From Gimesia chilikensis (GTDB lineage Bacteria; Planctomycetota; Planctomycetia; Planctomycetales; Planctomycetaceae), in NCBI RefSeq assembly GCF_007744075.1, contig NZ_CP036266.1:7902564-7966563 (forward strand): a stretch of DNA of 64,000 bases. Direction: 5' to 3'. Below, in pieces: positions 28,008-36,430 of this stretch. Under the pieces are notes generated by a model. It saw nothing but the letters and a program-made list of their open reading frames with translations, was not told where the DNA came from and did no database searches. The first letter of the stretch is position 1. The number at the start of each line of letters is the position of its first letter. The translations under genes were made by a program, and so were the position numbers.

Positions 28008-29606
28008 TCAGTGAATTATCTTGCAATTGGGAAGTGCTCGTTTCAGCTTCTGGATGCCCGCTTCGGATATGGACGTGTTATTGATCTGGAGTACCGTCAA
28101 TTTCTTCATGTCTGTCAAGTGAGGTACTCCACTGTCCCCGATGTCTTTATTGCCGTTAATGCGGAGACCCTTAATTTTTTTGAGTCCCGTGAGATGGCGT
28201 AAGCCATCACTCGTAATTCGTGTGCGCCCAATGGCCAGATAAGACAGATTCGAGGGCTTGGCAAGAGCTTTGAGTCCGTCATCCGTCAGGTTCGTCTTGT
28301 ATAGGTTCAATGATTGCAAGGACTGAAGTGTTCCAATGGCAGCGAGATGGGATTCGGTAATTGAAACCCCCGTCAGGTCCAGATTGATAATTTCGCCTTT
28401 GGCGTTTACCTTCTCCGACTTTACAATATTTCGAAGCGATTCAAGGTCCACGAGTGGTTTGGAAGTTGTCGATGCTGTGATTTTCTCTTTGTCCAAAGTG
28501 ATCGTAATGGGTCGCTTGGCCAGATGGTGCGGCTGGTTCGGTGCTCTGGTTCCCCATCGTGGCGTGTAAGCGTATAACAGACAGCCAGATGCTTGATTGG
28601 CAGTCGCTCGGGTGATCAGCAGATGGGGATGTCCCACATATTTTCTTCCCTGATAAGGAACCGGATGGCCTGTCACCAATGATTTAGGTTCTGTCCAGTT
28701 GATTCCATCATCAGAGAAGCAGAAGTAAATTCCCCCCTTTTCGGCTAGCTGTTTCTCTTGGTCCGAATAGACCATGACATTGCAGACCATCACATACTTA
28801 TTCAACTCCCGAATGTACGTCACGTGGGGGGCGTAGACATCGCAAGGAAATGAGGCAGGGGGGAACACCACTGGGCTTTCCATTCCACCACGTCCCTTTT
28901 CAGTAAATCCGCCGTTGTGGAATTTATACCAGCTTCCGGGCCTGCCACCGGCTGCAATCTTGCTCCTAGCCATGCCAATTTTTGCAGGTTTGCTGCCCTG
29001 TTTTCGAGTCAAATCTGTGAAATAGGCATATAAATATGTGTTGGATGAGTCGGTAATGACACAAACATCCCCAATTCCTTGGTGATCATGAGTAACATCG
29101 GGTTTCTTAACACTTGGGATCAGTATCTGGCCTGACTTCATAAAGACGTTGCTGTCGGCATTCAACACTGCCATTCCGATTGACCAATAAGCTCCCTGTA
29201 TATCTTTGTTGTAGGAGACCTTGGGCATGCCGACATGATCTTCGGCGTGATAGAAGGCAAGAAGTCGCTTCCCTTTATTGTCATACACAGTGGAAGTAAT
29301 TCCGGTATAACCGTTGTCAAATTCTGTTTTTGTGCCGGGGACGAGAACCTTCTTGATTGGAATAGCATTGTCCAAGGTACTACCTTGCATCAAATATGTT
29401 GAATTGCCAGCAACCATGAGGTACTGAAATGGATTTTTCTTGATCACGCTAATTGGCTCATCGGGAAAGTAGTTCAGTCCTCTATAACCGGCTGGAAAGA
29501 CAATTTGGCGATCTCCTACGGTCACAGTAGGCTCTACTGCCTCGGATATGGAAAGTGGAAGGAAAATCAGAAGAAGCAAGATCTTATTTTTATGAATTGT
29601 CATCAT
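28008..29606 (-). CDS. Secreted protein with propeller-like and leucine-rich-repeat domains
   Basis: 532 aa with signal peptide (ILLLLIFLPLSISEAVE). Residues 30-370 look like a glycosidase/sialidase-type beta-propeller (GYTGITSTVYDNKGKRLLAF, CFSDDGINWTEPKSLVTG). The C-terminal 140 residues are leucine-rich repeats of the bacterial type (LQSLQSLNLYKTNLTDDGLK, LSYLAIGRTRITSDGLRHL). This combination is common among planctomycete exported proteins. Substrate unknown. Confidence 0.78.
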   Translation of the reverse strand: MMTIHKNKILLLLIFLPLSISEAVEPTVTVGDRQIVFPAGYRGLNYFPDEPISVIKKNPFQYLMVAGNSTYLMQGSTLDNAIPIKKVLVPGTKTEFDNGYTGITSTVYDNKGKRLLAFYHAEDHVGMPKVSYNKDIQGAYWSIGMAVLNADSNVFMKSGQILIPSVKKPDVTHDHQGIGDVCVITDSSNTYLYAYFTDLTRKQGSKPAKIGMARSKIAAGGRPGSWYKFHNGGFTEKGRGGMESPVVFPPASFPCDVYAPHVTYIRELNKYVMVCNVMVYSDQEKQLAEKGGIYFCFSDDGINWTEPKSLVTGHPVPYQGRKYVGHPHLLITRATANQASGCLLYAYTPRWGTRAPNQPHHLAKRPITITLDKEKITASTTSKPLVDLESLRNIVKSEKVNAKGEIINLDLTGVSITESHLAAIGTLQSLQSLNLYKTNLTDDGLKALAKPSNLSYLAIGRTRITSDGLRHLTGLKKIKGLRINGNKDIGDSGVPHLTDMKKLTVLQINNTSISEAGIQKLKRALPNCKIIH

Positions 29607-29672
29607 TTCATTTTTCTTTCTTGGGCCTAGACTTATTTCCGATTCCTTGCCGGTGGCCTAATGAGCGACGGT

Positions 29673-30227
29673 TCATTGTGATCGAGGTTTTTTTTGACTT
29701 ATATTCATTGGAAGTGGTGGCGGTTCTCCTTTTGATCGAATCGTTTTTGGAATTGGTGGAGGGCTAGTTTTTGATTTATGCTTCGTTGAAGAAAATGATT
29801 TTGGCAGAGCAGGAGGAAGTTGTTTCGGACGATTCTTTCTTGGTTGAGAATGGGGAGGTGTTGTTGATGGAGACGATACTGGTTCACTCTCATCAACTAT
29901 AATGATCTCTAAATCGTCTGTTTCTTGAGTCTGCGGTGTAATAAATGAATTTGATTGAGTTCCCGATAATTGAACTTGAATCCAAGAGAATAACATCGAG
30001 CTTCCCTTGATGATCAGAGGAAGTACAAATGCAATTAAAGAGATTACTCCGGCTACAATCATGAAAAATACTTCGGCGTTCTCTTTCTTTTCATTCTGTT
30101 GATGCCCCTCTCCCTGACTCTTGCATTGAAGGCTACAATAAGTGCCAGCAAAAGCATCGATATGGCTGGTAGGGAAATGGTCTGTTGGATAATCAAAATA
30201 ACGCCCACAATAGCTACATGTGCTCAC
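29673..30227 (-). CDS. Membrane protein with N-terminal zinc finger and proline-rich tail
   Basis: 184 aa from GTG 30227 (AAAGGGAAAGCC upstream). N-terminal CSYCGRYFDYP...YCSLQC could bind one zinc. One membrane helix at about 52-75 (FFMIVAGVISLIAFVLPLII). The tail is rich in Pro, Ser and Lys (PPALPKSF, SPPPIPKT, PPPLPMN) and probably disordered. Function unknown. Belongs to the minus-strand cargo genes. Confidence 0.65.
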   Translation of the reverse strand: MSTCSYCGRYFDYPTDHFPTSHIDAFAGTYCSLQCKSQGEGHQQNEKKENAEVFFMIVAGVISLIAFVLPLIIKGSSMLFSWIQVQLSGTQSNSFITPQTQETDDLEIIIVDESEPVSSPSTTPPHSQPRKNRPKQLPPALPKSFSSTKHKSKTSPPPIPKTIRSKGEPPPLPMNISQKKPRSQ

Positions 30228-30283
30228 GGCTTTCCCTTTGCTAAATTACGCTGATGTTTTTATTGGTATCCGTATCGATTTCA

Positions 30284-31588
30284 TTATGGTCTTTCAATTC
30301 GGATCGCTCGATTTCCGTAATTCAAGGAACCCTCTTCACACAGAAATGTGACTTCAAGTTTGGAAAATAGATCTGCATTTGGAAGATCGTCGAGGGAATT
30401 GAACTCTGCCAAAGAATCTACAGAAGACGGCGCAACGTTAATCATCACGTCAAGCTTATTGGTCCCGACAAAAGCATAGAACGCAATCGATCCACCTGAT
30501 CGGAGAAAACCACTAGGCATCGTCAGTATCGTTCTAATGACCTTGCCTTTATACTTCTTTGTGTTATCAATGAAGTCCAATATCTCTGAATCGCTCAATG
30601 TCGTTACTTGCGATGCCGTCTCTTGTGGCACCACGCTACCTATATCCGATCCCGCCGAATCAATGAAATCACTCATCATCTTTTCCATCAGACTTACTCT
30701 CATAATTTCATTCTGAACAATTCCGTTAAACTCAAGAGCGGTAAATTCAAAGCGATCATCAACGACAAGAAACTGGAGCAATGCTTTCACGGGCTTCGCC
30801 TGATACGTCATTCCTCCAGTGATATTGACGAAGTGATTGCCGTCTTCACTTTCGCTAACCGACCATTCGGGGTCAGATAGAAACTCGTCGATGGCATTCC
30901 CAAGGCTGATGCCCGGATAAGCGTCGAGTTTTCCATATCGGACTGTGAGAATTTCTGCCGGTGTACCAAGCAACGTAGGGAGCACGGCAAACACAAGCAG
31001 AAAGCATAAACACGCCGACGCAAAGCCAATGGGCTTGCCCCAAGAACGTCTTTGATAGTCATTTCCAAAACGCTCTTTGATATAATTTATTTGAGGCTGT
31101 GCCGAAAATATTGACCATGCTGCAAGAACTCCAAGTCCTACAAAACGAAATATTTTCAGCGTGAAATCATCATCAGGTGTAATCAGCCCAAGAAAGATGA
31201 ATCCAAATATTGAATAAAACCATATCATCGATTTCTTTGATTTTTCATGCTCTCCCAATGACTTCCAATTTTGAGCCATCAAAAATCCACCAAAGCCCCA
31301 CGTAAAAAGCAAACTCCATAATCGAATGGCAGTTGGATTCCAAAGAGCAGGTGCCGTATCCATTTTGGCCGTATTCGTTGAGCCGGGGACCGGTGGTGGC
31401 GTTGGCGAATCTGGCTTCGTAGGGAACAATCCCTTTACAATACTCGCAGGCTTCCACTCGTTTTTTCCTTCTGTCCACACCAAATCGGTTGGCTGAAGTT
31501 CACCAACATTGGCAAGGTGTTTCAACTGCTTGGATGTGATTGGGCCTTGCCTTTCACCGTCTTTCGTGTAGTACCATTCTTGCGGCAT
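30284..31588 (-). CDS. GYF-domain (DUF4339) membrane protein
   Basis: 434 aa from ATG 31588, with GGGAGAGCACA upstream and the junction motif 54 nt before it; the longer open frame up to 31732 would run through the leader terminator and is rejected. The N-terminal GYF_2 domain is clear: EWYYTKDGERQGPITSKQL and DLVWTEGKNEWKPAS. About four membrane helices follow (WSLLFTWGFGGFLM, IFGFIFLGLI, FASACLCFLLVFAV). The C-terminal part is soluble. It is transcribed from leader B. Confidence 0.8.
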   Translation of the reverse strand: MPQEWYYTKDGERQGPITSKQLKHLANVGELQPTDLVWTEGKNEWKPASIVKGLFPTKPDSPTPPPVPGSTNTAKMDTAPALWNPTAIRLWSLLFTWGFGGFLMAQNWKSLGEHEKSKKSMIWFYSIFGFIFLGLITPDDDFTLKIFRFVGLGVLAAWSIFSAQPQINYIKERFGNDYQRRSWGKPIGFASACLCFLLVFAVLPTLLGTPAEILTVRYGKLDAYPGISLGNAIDEFLSDPEWSVSESEDGNHFVNITGGMTYQAKPVKALLQFLVVDDRFEFTALEFNGIVQNEIMRVSLMEKMMSDFIDSAGSDIGSVVPQETASQVTTLSDSEILDFIDNTKKYKGKVIRTILTMPSGFLRSGGSIAFYAFVGTNKLDVMINVAPSSVDSLAEFNSLDDLPNADLFSKLEVTFLCEEGSLNYGNRAIRIERP

Positions 31589-31629
31589 TGTGCTCTCCCA
31601 GAATTTGTGCGACGAACTTGTTTTGTCGT

Positions 31630-31642
31630 CTTGCCGGTGTCC
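31630..31642 (-). repeat. Junction motif, form 1, minus strand
   Basis: GGACACCGGCAAG on the minus strand, 54 nt before the GYF gene start, just after the leader terminator. Confidence 0.8.
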
Positions 31643-31955
31643 TTTAGCCCCAGCCATCAGCGCATAAAAAAAGAGAGCACCGAACCGAGGTCGCTCTCCA
31701 CACGCCCGCCAAGGCGCACAATCGAACAACACAAAGCCGGTGCTCCCATTTCAAGGAACATCCGTCCGAGTGCTGCTTCGATTGTTCAAGAGTCTTTTGA
31801 CTCAGGTTGGCGATTTGTGGAGAAGCAGTATCTGACGTTACACGTCATTAAATTGTCAGTTTGGCCATTACAGGCCGTTAAATAATTCTCCTTTAGTTTT
31901 CTTTTAATAGCTTCGGCAGACTGTCGAAGCATCCGTGTATCAATATACAGTGAGG
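31643..31955 (-). ncRNA. Structured leader B (about 300 nt)
   Basis: Resembles leader A (34027-34327) in order: GCTTCG-loop-CGAAGC hairpin, AAAGGAGAAT, ACGGCC-loop-GGCC hairpin, CTGACAA-TT-AT linker, GACGT-GTA-ACGTC hairpin, a CCTTGGCGGG block, then a T-tract terminator and the junction motif. The third hairpin differs from leader A by compensating changes. Probably a cis-acting RNA controlling the GYF operon; what it senses is unknown. Confidence 0.6.
31664..31698 (-). terminator. Intrinsic terminator/attenuator in leader B
   Basis: Stem GAGAGC/GCTCTC around a 14-base loop, then seven T on the minus strand. It lies before the GYF gene start, so it would attenuate that gene. Confidence 0.75.
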
Positions 31956-32035
31956 AACCAGCGCCATCCACAGTTATTGAATGAAAATATGGGATGGTAT
32001 TGGTTTTTGAGTCAATTAGAGTTTACAGTTTCGAG

Positions 32036-32644
32036 TCAATTTCCCCAACGTTCGTAGTAGGCTGATTCGTCTCCGTCCTCTCCGTAGTTGCAATTCCAAC
32101 ACACGCCGAAATTGGTTTGTTGCCTTGCGCCACATACAGGGCACTGAAACCGCCAGTGAGCAGGCGGCACAAAGCCTTCGTATATCGGCTCCTCAAATCC
32201 ACCATCCTTGATCAATTCGCTGTCGTGATTGTAAATAGTTGTGTCCCAAAACGGATGCCATCCTGCTTTGCGTAAGGCGCAGTAGTTCGGGTCCGCATAG
32301 GGGTAAATTAAATGGTGGGCGATGGTATGAGCAACCCATTGCCAGAATAATATGACCCAGAGCGTGGCGTGTGAAATCATGTACCAAAAAAAATAACCAG
32401 CCCCAAATAAGAGTAAGAAAGACCAAACCACGCAATAGGTCAATGCCATATTTCGCATGATAATCGAGATTGCCGACCGAGGAGCACGTCCGCAGTCTTT
32501 CCAAGCCAGAACGAGGAAGGCGACCACTGATATCATCAAGAGCGTGGAGAATCGCATTTGCTCGTGCATCGGTCCCATGTGAGTTTCATGGAAGAAGTAC
32601 GCCACCCACAGCGGCGAGATGAGGAACAGTCTGGCAACCAGCAT
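32036..32644 (-). CDS. Multi-pass membrane protein with C-terminal zinc ribbon
   Basis: 202 aa, ATG 32644 after AAAAGGAGATCAAA. About four hydrophobic segments (VARLFLISPLWVAYFF, LLMISVVAFLVLAW, YCVVWSFLLLFGAGYFFW, LWVILFWQWVAHTI). The tail VPPAHWRFQCPVCGARQ followed by CWNC is a zinc ribbon, shared with the 35864-36409 protein (VPPEDWQYQCMQCGAR...CWNC). Function unknown. Confidence 0.7.
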   Translation of the reverse strand: MLVARLFLISPLWVAYFFHETHMGPMHEQMRFSTLLMISVVAFLVLAWKDCGRAPRSAISIIMRNMALTYCVVWSFLLLFGAGYFFWYMISHATLWVILFWQWVAHTIAHHLIYPYADPNYCALRKAGWHPFWDTTIYNHDSELIKDGGFEEPIYEGFVPPAHWRFQCPVCGARQQTNFGVCWNCNYGEDGDESAYYERWGN

Positions 32645-32691
32645 TTTGATCTCCTTTTAATAGAGTTAATAGAGCGGTAAACTTTGTTGGA

Positions 32692-32704
32692 GTTGCCGGT
32701 GTCC
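32692..32704 (-). repeat. Junction motif, form 1, minus strand
   Basis: GGACACCGGCAAC, 60 nt before the start at 32644. Confidence 0.8.
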
Positions 32705-32798
32705 TTATTATCCAGATGAAGTTGGTTCGCTTGAGGGCTTTTATGTAAATCCTTACGGCGAGGAATAATTTCCAGAATTGCAGTCAAGGAGAAGATAG

Positions 32799-33491
32799 AT
32801 GACGAGTGAATCCTCTTACATGCCCCAACAATCACCCATCAATCTCATTCAAGCATCGACGATCCGAGTGCAGCTTCCAGCAGAATACCTTGAAATCAAG
32901 TACCCCAACGAGCCGCTCTCTGGTCACTTTGATCATGATTTCTATTTTGATGATCCGCCAGAAACTCGCTTCGAAGGCATGTCGGCATGTCTGGAACGTA
33001 TCCACATTCATTCACGGAGCGAACATCTGGTGGACGGACAAGATTTTGATTTCGAAATCCACTTCGTCCACCCGCTTCCCGTAAAGATTCCCGAAACGGG
33101 AGAGCAGCGTTACTTGGTGCTGGGAGTGTTCTTCAAAGAAAATGCGGCGAGCAAAACGTCGAAATCAATTCGTATCTTGAACGATTATTTCAAGGCTAAC
33201 CCCGAAAGCATATCTAAAGACTCTAGGGGTGATGATCCTCCACCGCAGGCTAGCATCAATCCTTGTGAATTTCTGCCCTCTGATTGCAGTCGATTCTTCA
33301 GATACGAAGGATCACTTACGACGCCTCATAAGGATAGCACGTCAAATCCTGAGATCGTGAGTTGGGTCGTTTTTACCGAACTCGTCGAAGTGAATCCTGA
33401 AGACGTAGCCGACTTAAAACAGTCTGCTCAAGATACCGCCCGTAAACCGCAGGAGATTTATAGAAGGTTCATACTACGAAACTTTGAGTAA
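32799..33491 (+). CDS. Alpha-type carbonic anhydrase, cytosolic form
   Basis: 230 aa, ATG 32799 after CAAGGAGAAGATAG. The alpha-CA start pattern QQSPINL, zinc ligands in IHIHSRSEH (two His) and FEIHFVH (third His), and the GSLTTP gatekeeper block with SWVV are present. There is no signal peptide, unusual since most bacterial alpha-CAs are exported. It catalyses CO2 hydration. Related to the gene at 43103-43759. Confidence 0.88.
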   Translation: MTSESSYMPQQSPINLIQASTIRVQLPAEYLEIKYPNEPLSGHFDHDFYFDDPPETRFEGMSACLERIHIHSRSEHLVDGQDFDFEIHFVHPLPVKIPETGEQRYLVLGVFFKENAASKTSKSIRILNDYFKANPESISKDSRGDDPPPQASINPCEFLPSDCSRFFRYEGSLTTPHKDSTSNPEIVSWVVFTELVEVNPEDVADLKQSAQDTARKPQEIYRRFILRNFE

Positions 33492-33516
33492 TAGAACCTG
33501 CTTTTGGCTGGACAGT

Positions 33517-33560
33517 GTGCCGTTGTCACCGTGAAGGTGAGAAGTTGATGACAACGGCAC
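33517..33560 (+). terminator. Hairpin after carbonic anhydrase gene
   Basis: Perfect 11-bp stem GTGCCGTTGTC/GACAACGGCAC with a 22-base loop, about 25 bases after the stop codon. No T-tract. The region 33561-34026 beyond it has no supported gene. Confidence 0.55.
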
Positions 33561-34026
33561 CGAGAACAGTATTGTGGAAGTATCGCAGGAGATAGGGTGA
33601 TTGTTGGATGCACAGGGCTTTCAGCCCACTTTTAACAAATCTGCTCCCTCAAATGACTCATCGATTAGGAATGAACTATTTGGCACCATCAGTGAAGCGG
33701 GCCTGGTGGGAGGGGGCTCCACTCCCGCGCCGGGTGAAATCAGCTTGGCGCATAACGGTCTACTGTTATATATCTAACATATACTGGATGAATTTAACTA
33801 TTGCAGCCTTGAATTTGTAGGGTTTGATTTTTTATCTCAACTGCTGACCCTTAACATTTCCTTCTGTGGATTCTGAGAGTCATATCCAACACCACTAAGG
33901 TTGGACTTATTTCATTTCGCTTATGTTCGTAGTCCGAGCAGATATAAGTCCCATGAATTTAGTCTACCGATGAATGTGATCCACCAAGCTAGAATTTCAA
34001 CTCTACTGAGTGGATTGTGATCTCAC

Positions 34027-34327
34027 TCGCCTGTAATATAAGTACAGTGCTTCGTCTAAAGTCGAAGCCAATTGATTCAAAACAAAAGGAGAATTTGACG
34101 GCCTTTAAAGGCCTTGCTGACAACTTGATAAAACGTGCGAACGTTTAGCATTTACTTTGCCCAAATACCGCCATTTAGGGGCTTTTAGCCTCAACAGATC
34201 AGAAGTAGTGCAGGACTTCGCTCCCGTTGCGAGACGGGGGCGTCGGGCCTTGTGCTACCCTGATCGGCCCTTGGCGGGGCTTGGGCAGGTGGTCTTGGAT
34301 TCCGGCGTCCTCTTTTTTTATCGCTAC
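34027..34327 (+). ncRNA. Structured leader A (about 300 nt)
   Basis: Mirror partner of leader B. Hairpins: GCTTCG (34049) with CGAAGC (34063); GGCC-TTTAAA-GGCC (about 34100-34113); AACGT-GCG-AACGT type stem (about 34132-34146). Then a GC-rich part with CCTTGGCGGGG, a CTCTTTTTTTATCGCT tract and the motif. It leads the plus-strand cargo run from 34397 to 40279. Confidence 0.6.
34296..34319 (+). terminator. T-tract attenuator in leader A
   Basis: Short GGAT/GTCC stem then CTCTTTTTTT. The stem is weak; the call rests mainly on the T-tract and the matching place in leader B. Confidence 0.4.
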
Positions 34328-34340
34328 TGACACCCGGAAG
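34328..34340 (+). repeat. Junction motif, form 2
   Basis: TGACACCCGGAAG, 69 nt before the start at 34397, right after the leader A T-tract. Confidence 0.75.
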
Positions 34341-34396
34341 CATATGCTGAGCCGAATTTATCGCACAGCAAATTTCTTCACAAAGGGTTATATCAG

Positions 34397-34618
34397 ATGG
34401 CAAAACATACTCTCCAACAGTGCACGATTTTCAACCCGATTCTTTCCCTGCTCCTCCTGCTCTCACTTCACAAACTCAAAGCAGAAGACATTACTCCGGC
34501 CACATTCACCTCTCAACAACATTCAGTTGTTGATGAAGGCAACCGCACGCTCACAGTACATACCCAAGATGGTGGCATCTCATGCGATGTAGTCATCCCT
34601 CATTCCTTTAGCGAATGA
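34397..34618 (+). CDS. Small protein with signal-like N-terminus, 73 aa
   Basis: ATG 34397 after AAAGGGTTATATCAG. Residues 10-28 are hydrophobic (IFNPILSLLLLLSLHKL), then a short polar region. It may be a secreted peptide or the head of a decayed gene. The stop TGA is the start of the next junction motif. No family recognised. Confidence 0.5.
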   Translation: MAKHTLQQCTIFNPILSLLLLLSLHKLKAEDITPATFTSQQHSVVDEGNRTLTVHTQDGGISCDVVIPHSFSE

Positions 34619-34628
34619 CACCCGCACA
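34616..34628 (+). repeat. Junction motif, form 2
   Basis: TGACACCCGCACA; its TGA is the stop of the preceding gene. 87 nt before the start at 34703, longer than usual. Confidence 0.7.
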
Positions 34629-34702
34629 CAACGGTGTTGACCAACGCATCTTGTCTGATTTCAAGTTTTCACTCACTCACTCACTGAAAAAAGAGCTGAC
34701 AA

Positions 34703-35785
34703 ATGAGTAACTACGACCTTGTGCAACGCGACAAAGAGTATCAAAAAGAAATTCGTCGCAGGAAGTTGACCGACGCGGCCAAGATCGGCTTGTTGGTCAA
34801 TCAGAACATCCAGCAATTTCAAACAAACCAGCTACTGGAGCAACTCCAATATCAAGCGTGTCACACAAACCAGTTCCTCAATCAAATTTCAGGAACTCTC
34901 GATCAAATTGCAAAGGCTCAAGCCACTCATCTGGAGCAGGTACAACGAGAGCGTTCTCTCAAGGAAATTTTGTTTCAGTTCGAGAAGTACCTCAAAGAAA
35001 CTGAGGCTTATGGTGATCCAGTCGCGGCAGCATTTGGGATGAATCGTCTACTTCAAATCATTGATCGTCCGGGGAATGGTTTCTCTACGGCTGATCTGTC
35101 TGACCTGAATGACAAACGTCATTTTGACGCAATGATGACGAAAGCTAAAGCGATTCTCACACAACTTCCTCCAGATCAATTTCAAGAGCTCCAAAACTTC
35201 GAATACTTAGTTGGCGTCTATCATCAGCGTAAAGCAAGAGGATTTGATCCTGTCAGAGATGTTCCATTGAAAGAACGTCTCAATCTCCCCAAAACGTATA
35301 GAACGCCACCAAAACCAAGTGCTAATAATGTCACGAAATTAGGTGATGGCAAATCCGTTGCCAAAGCTGGGTGTGGCGGCCTACTTGTTTTATTCAATCT
35401 TCCTCTTTTGCTCGGATCTATCGTCTCTCTGACAAGTAATGAACCAATGCCGTTCAACGTGATAATCATCTCCCTAGCAATCACTGCTGCTGGAATCGCA
35501 TTGCTCTGGCAATTCATCCAAGGGCTGGAAGTAAATAAGCAGCAGAAACGAGAGATGCAAAACCAACAACAGATGGAATTGAAGCAATGGGAAGCTCAAA
35601 GAAATAAAGAGCAAATTAAACTCAACAATACCAACAAGAAAATAGATGCTGAGAATTCAGATATCGAGAAGAAGCGTCAGCAGGCAGCAAGAATATACCA
35701 AGCGACAATGGACGATATGCGAAATTTGATAAATGGATTTCTGATGAAGCATCCCATGATAGAGAAGTACGTCGCACGTGTGTGA
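34703..35785 (+). CDS. Coiled-coil membrane protein, 360 aa
   Basis: ATG 34703. N-terminal half is helical and Gln-rich (QNIQQFQTNQLLEQLQYQ); two membrane helices at about 225-275 (GGLLVLFNLPLLLGSIVSL and VIIISLAITAAGIALLW) are followed by a long coiled coil rich in Gln, Lys and Asn. No enzymatic motif. Likely a structural or scaffold membrane protein. First large gene of the plus cargo run. Confidence 0.65.
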   Translation: MSNYDLVQRDKEYQKEIRRRKLTDAAKIGLLVNQNIQQFQTNQLLEQLQYQACHTNQFLNQISGTLDQIAKAQATHLEQVQRERSLKEILFQFEKYLKETEAYGDPVAAAFGMNRLLQIIDRPGNGFSTADLSDLNDKRHFDAMMTKAKAILTQLPPDQFQELQNFEYLVGVYHQRKARGFDPVRDVPLKERLNLPKTYRTPPKPSANNVTKLGDGKSVAKAGCGGLLVLFNLPLLLGSIVSLTSNEPMPFNVIIISLAITAAGIALLWQFIQGLEVNKQQKREMQNQQQMELKQWEAQRNKEQIKLNNTNKKIDAENSDIEKKRQQAARIYQATMDDMRNLINGFLMKHPMIEKYVARV

Positions 35786-35863
35786 TCAGATCTAGTTGTC
35801 ACATTTCGATCTAATGGATCAATGAGATTGACACCTATGTCGTCTTTGGAAGGATAGTATGAA

Positions 35864-36409
35864 ATGAGCGGCCAACCACGAACATCAAAGACAACAATAA
35901 TTGCTCGTATTCTTGCACTTGGAGCGTCACTCGGGACTACTCTTTTCTATATTCTCGGGGCATTAGGTGTAAGTGCGGCTATTGGCCCGATCTGGATCGG
36001 TGGAATTATTGCTGTTAGTTTTTGGGTTCTAGTGATGTGGGGAATCATAAGATTATTGGGCTGGGCAATGTCAGGACATGATCCAGACTACCAGCAATAT
36101 ATCTCTGAGGGTGGAGATCCTTATTTCGACGGTCTACCTCCGCCCTTTAATATGGACTCAGTGACTCAACGAGTGGGAGGGCTCAGTGAGCCTATCACCG
36201 ACTTTGTGCCGCCGGAGGACTGGCAGTACCAATGTATGCAGTGTGGTGCTCGTGTCGAACATGAAATTGACACCTGTTGGAACTGCGGAAACGGAAATGA
36301 TATTGAGCAGTGTCATGGATGTGGAATGTTGGTGAAAGAACCCAGCTTTGGTGCGTTCAAAACGACAGGTGTTATTTGTCCTCAGTGTAATTGTTTAATT
36401 AGAACATAA
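35864..36409 (+). CDS. Membrane protein with C-terminal double zinc ribbon
   Basis: 181 aa, ATG 35864 (GGAAGGATAGTATGAA upstream). Two membrane segments (ILALGASLGTTLFYILGAL, WIGGIIAVSFWVLVMWGII). The tail has two ribbon pairs, CMQCGAR/CWNCGNG and CHGCGM/CPQCN. The first is shared with the 32036-32644 protein, so these are paralogues in the two mirror-image cargo segments. A degenerate GACACC lies 34 nt upstream. Confidence 0.7.
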   Translation: MSGQPRTSKTTIIARILALGASLGTTLFYILGALGVSAAIGPIWIGGIIAVSFWVLVMWGIIRLLGWAMSGHDPDYQQYISEGGDPYFDGLPPPFNMDSVTQRVGGLSEPITDFVPPEDWQYQCMQCGARVEHEIDTCWNCGNGNDIEQCHGCGMLVKEPSFGAFKTTGVICPQCNCLIRT

Positions 36410-36430
36410 ACCTTTTTAAAGGAGACGATA

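Noticed and set aside
31589-31732. Extended start for the GYF gene at 31732
   Set aside because: The extra 48 codons run through the leader terminator, T-tract and junction motif and look noncoding; ATG 31588 has a ribosome site and the usual motif distance.
33608-33820. 70-aa plus-strand frame after the carbonic anhydrase
   Set aside because: No ribosome site, odd composition, and no pattern; treated as noncoding.
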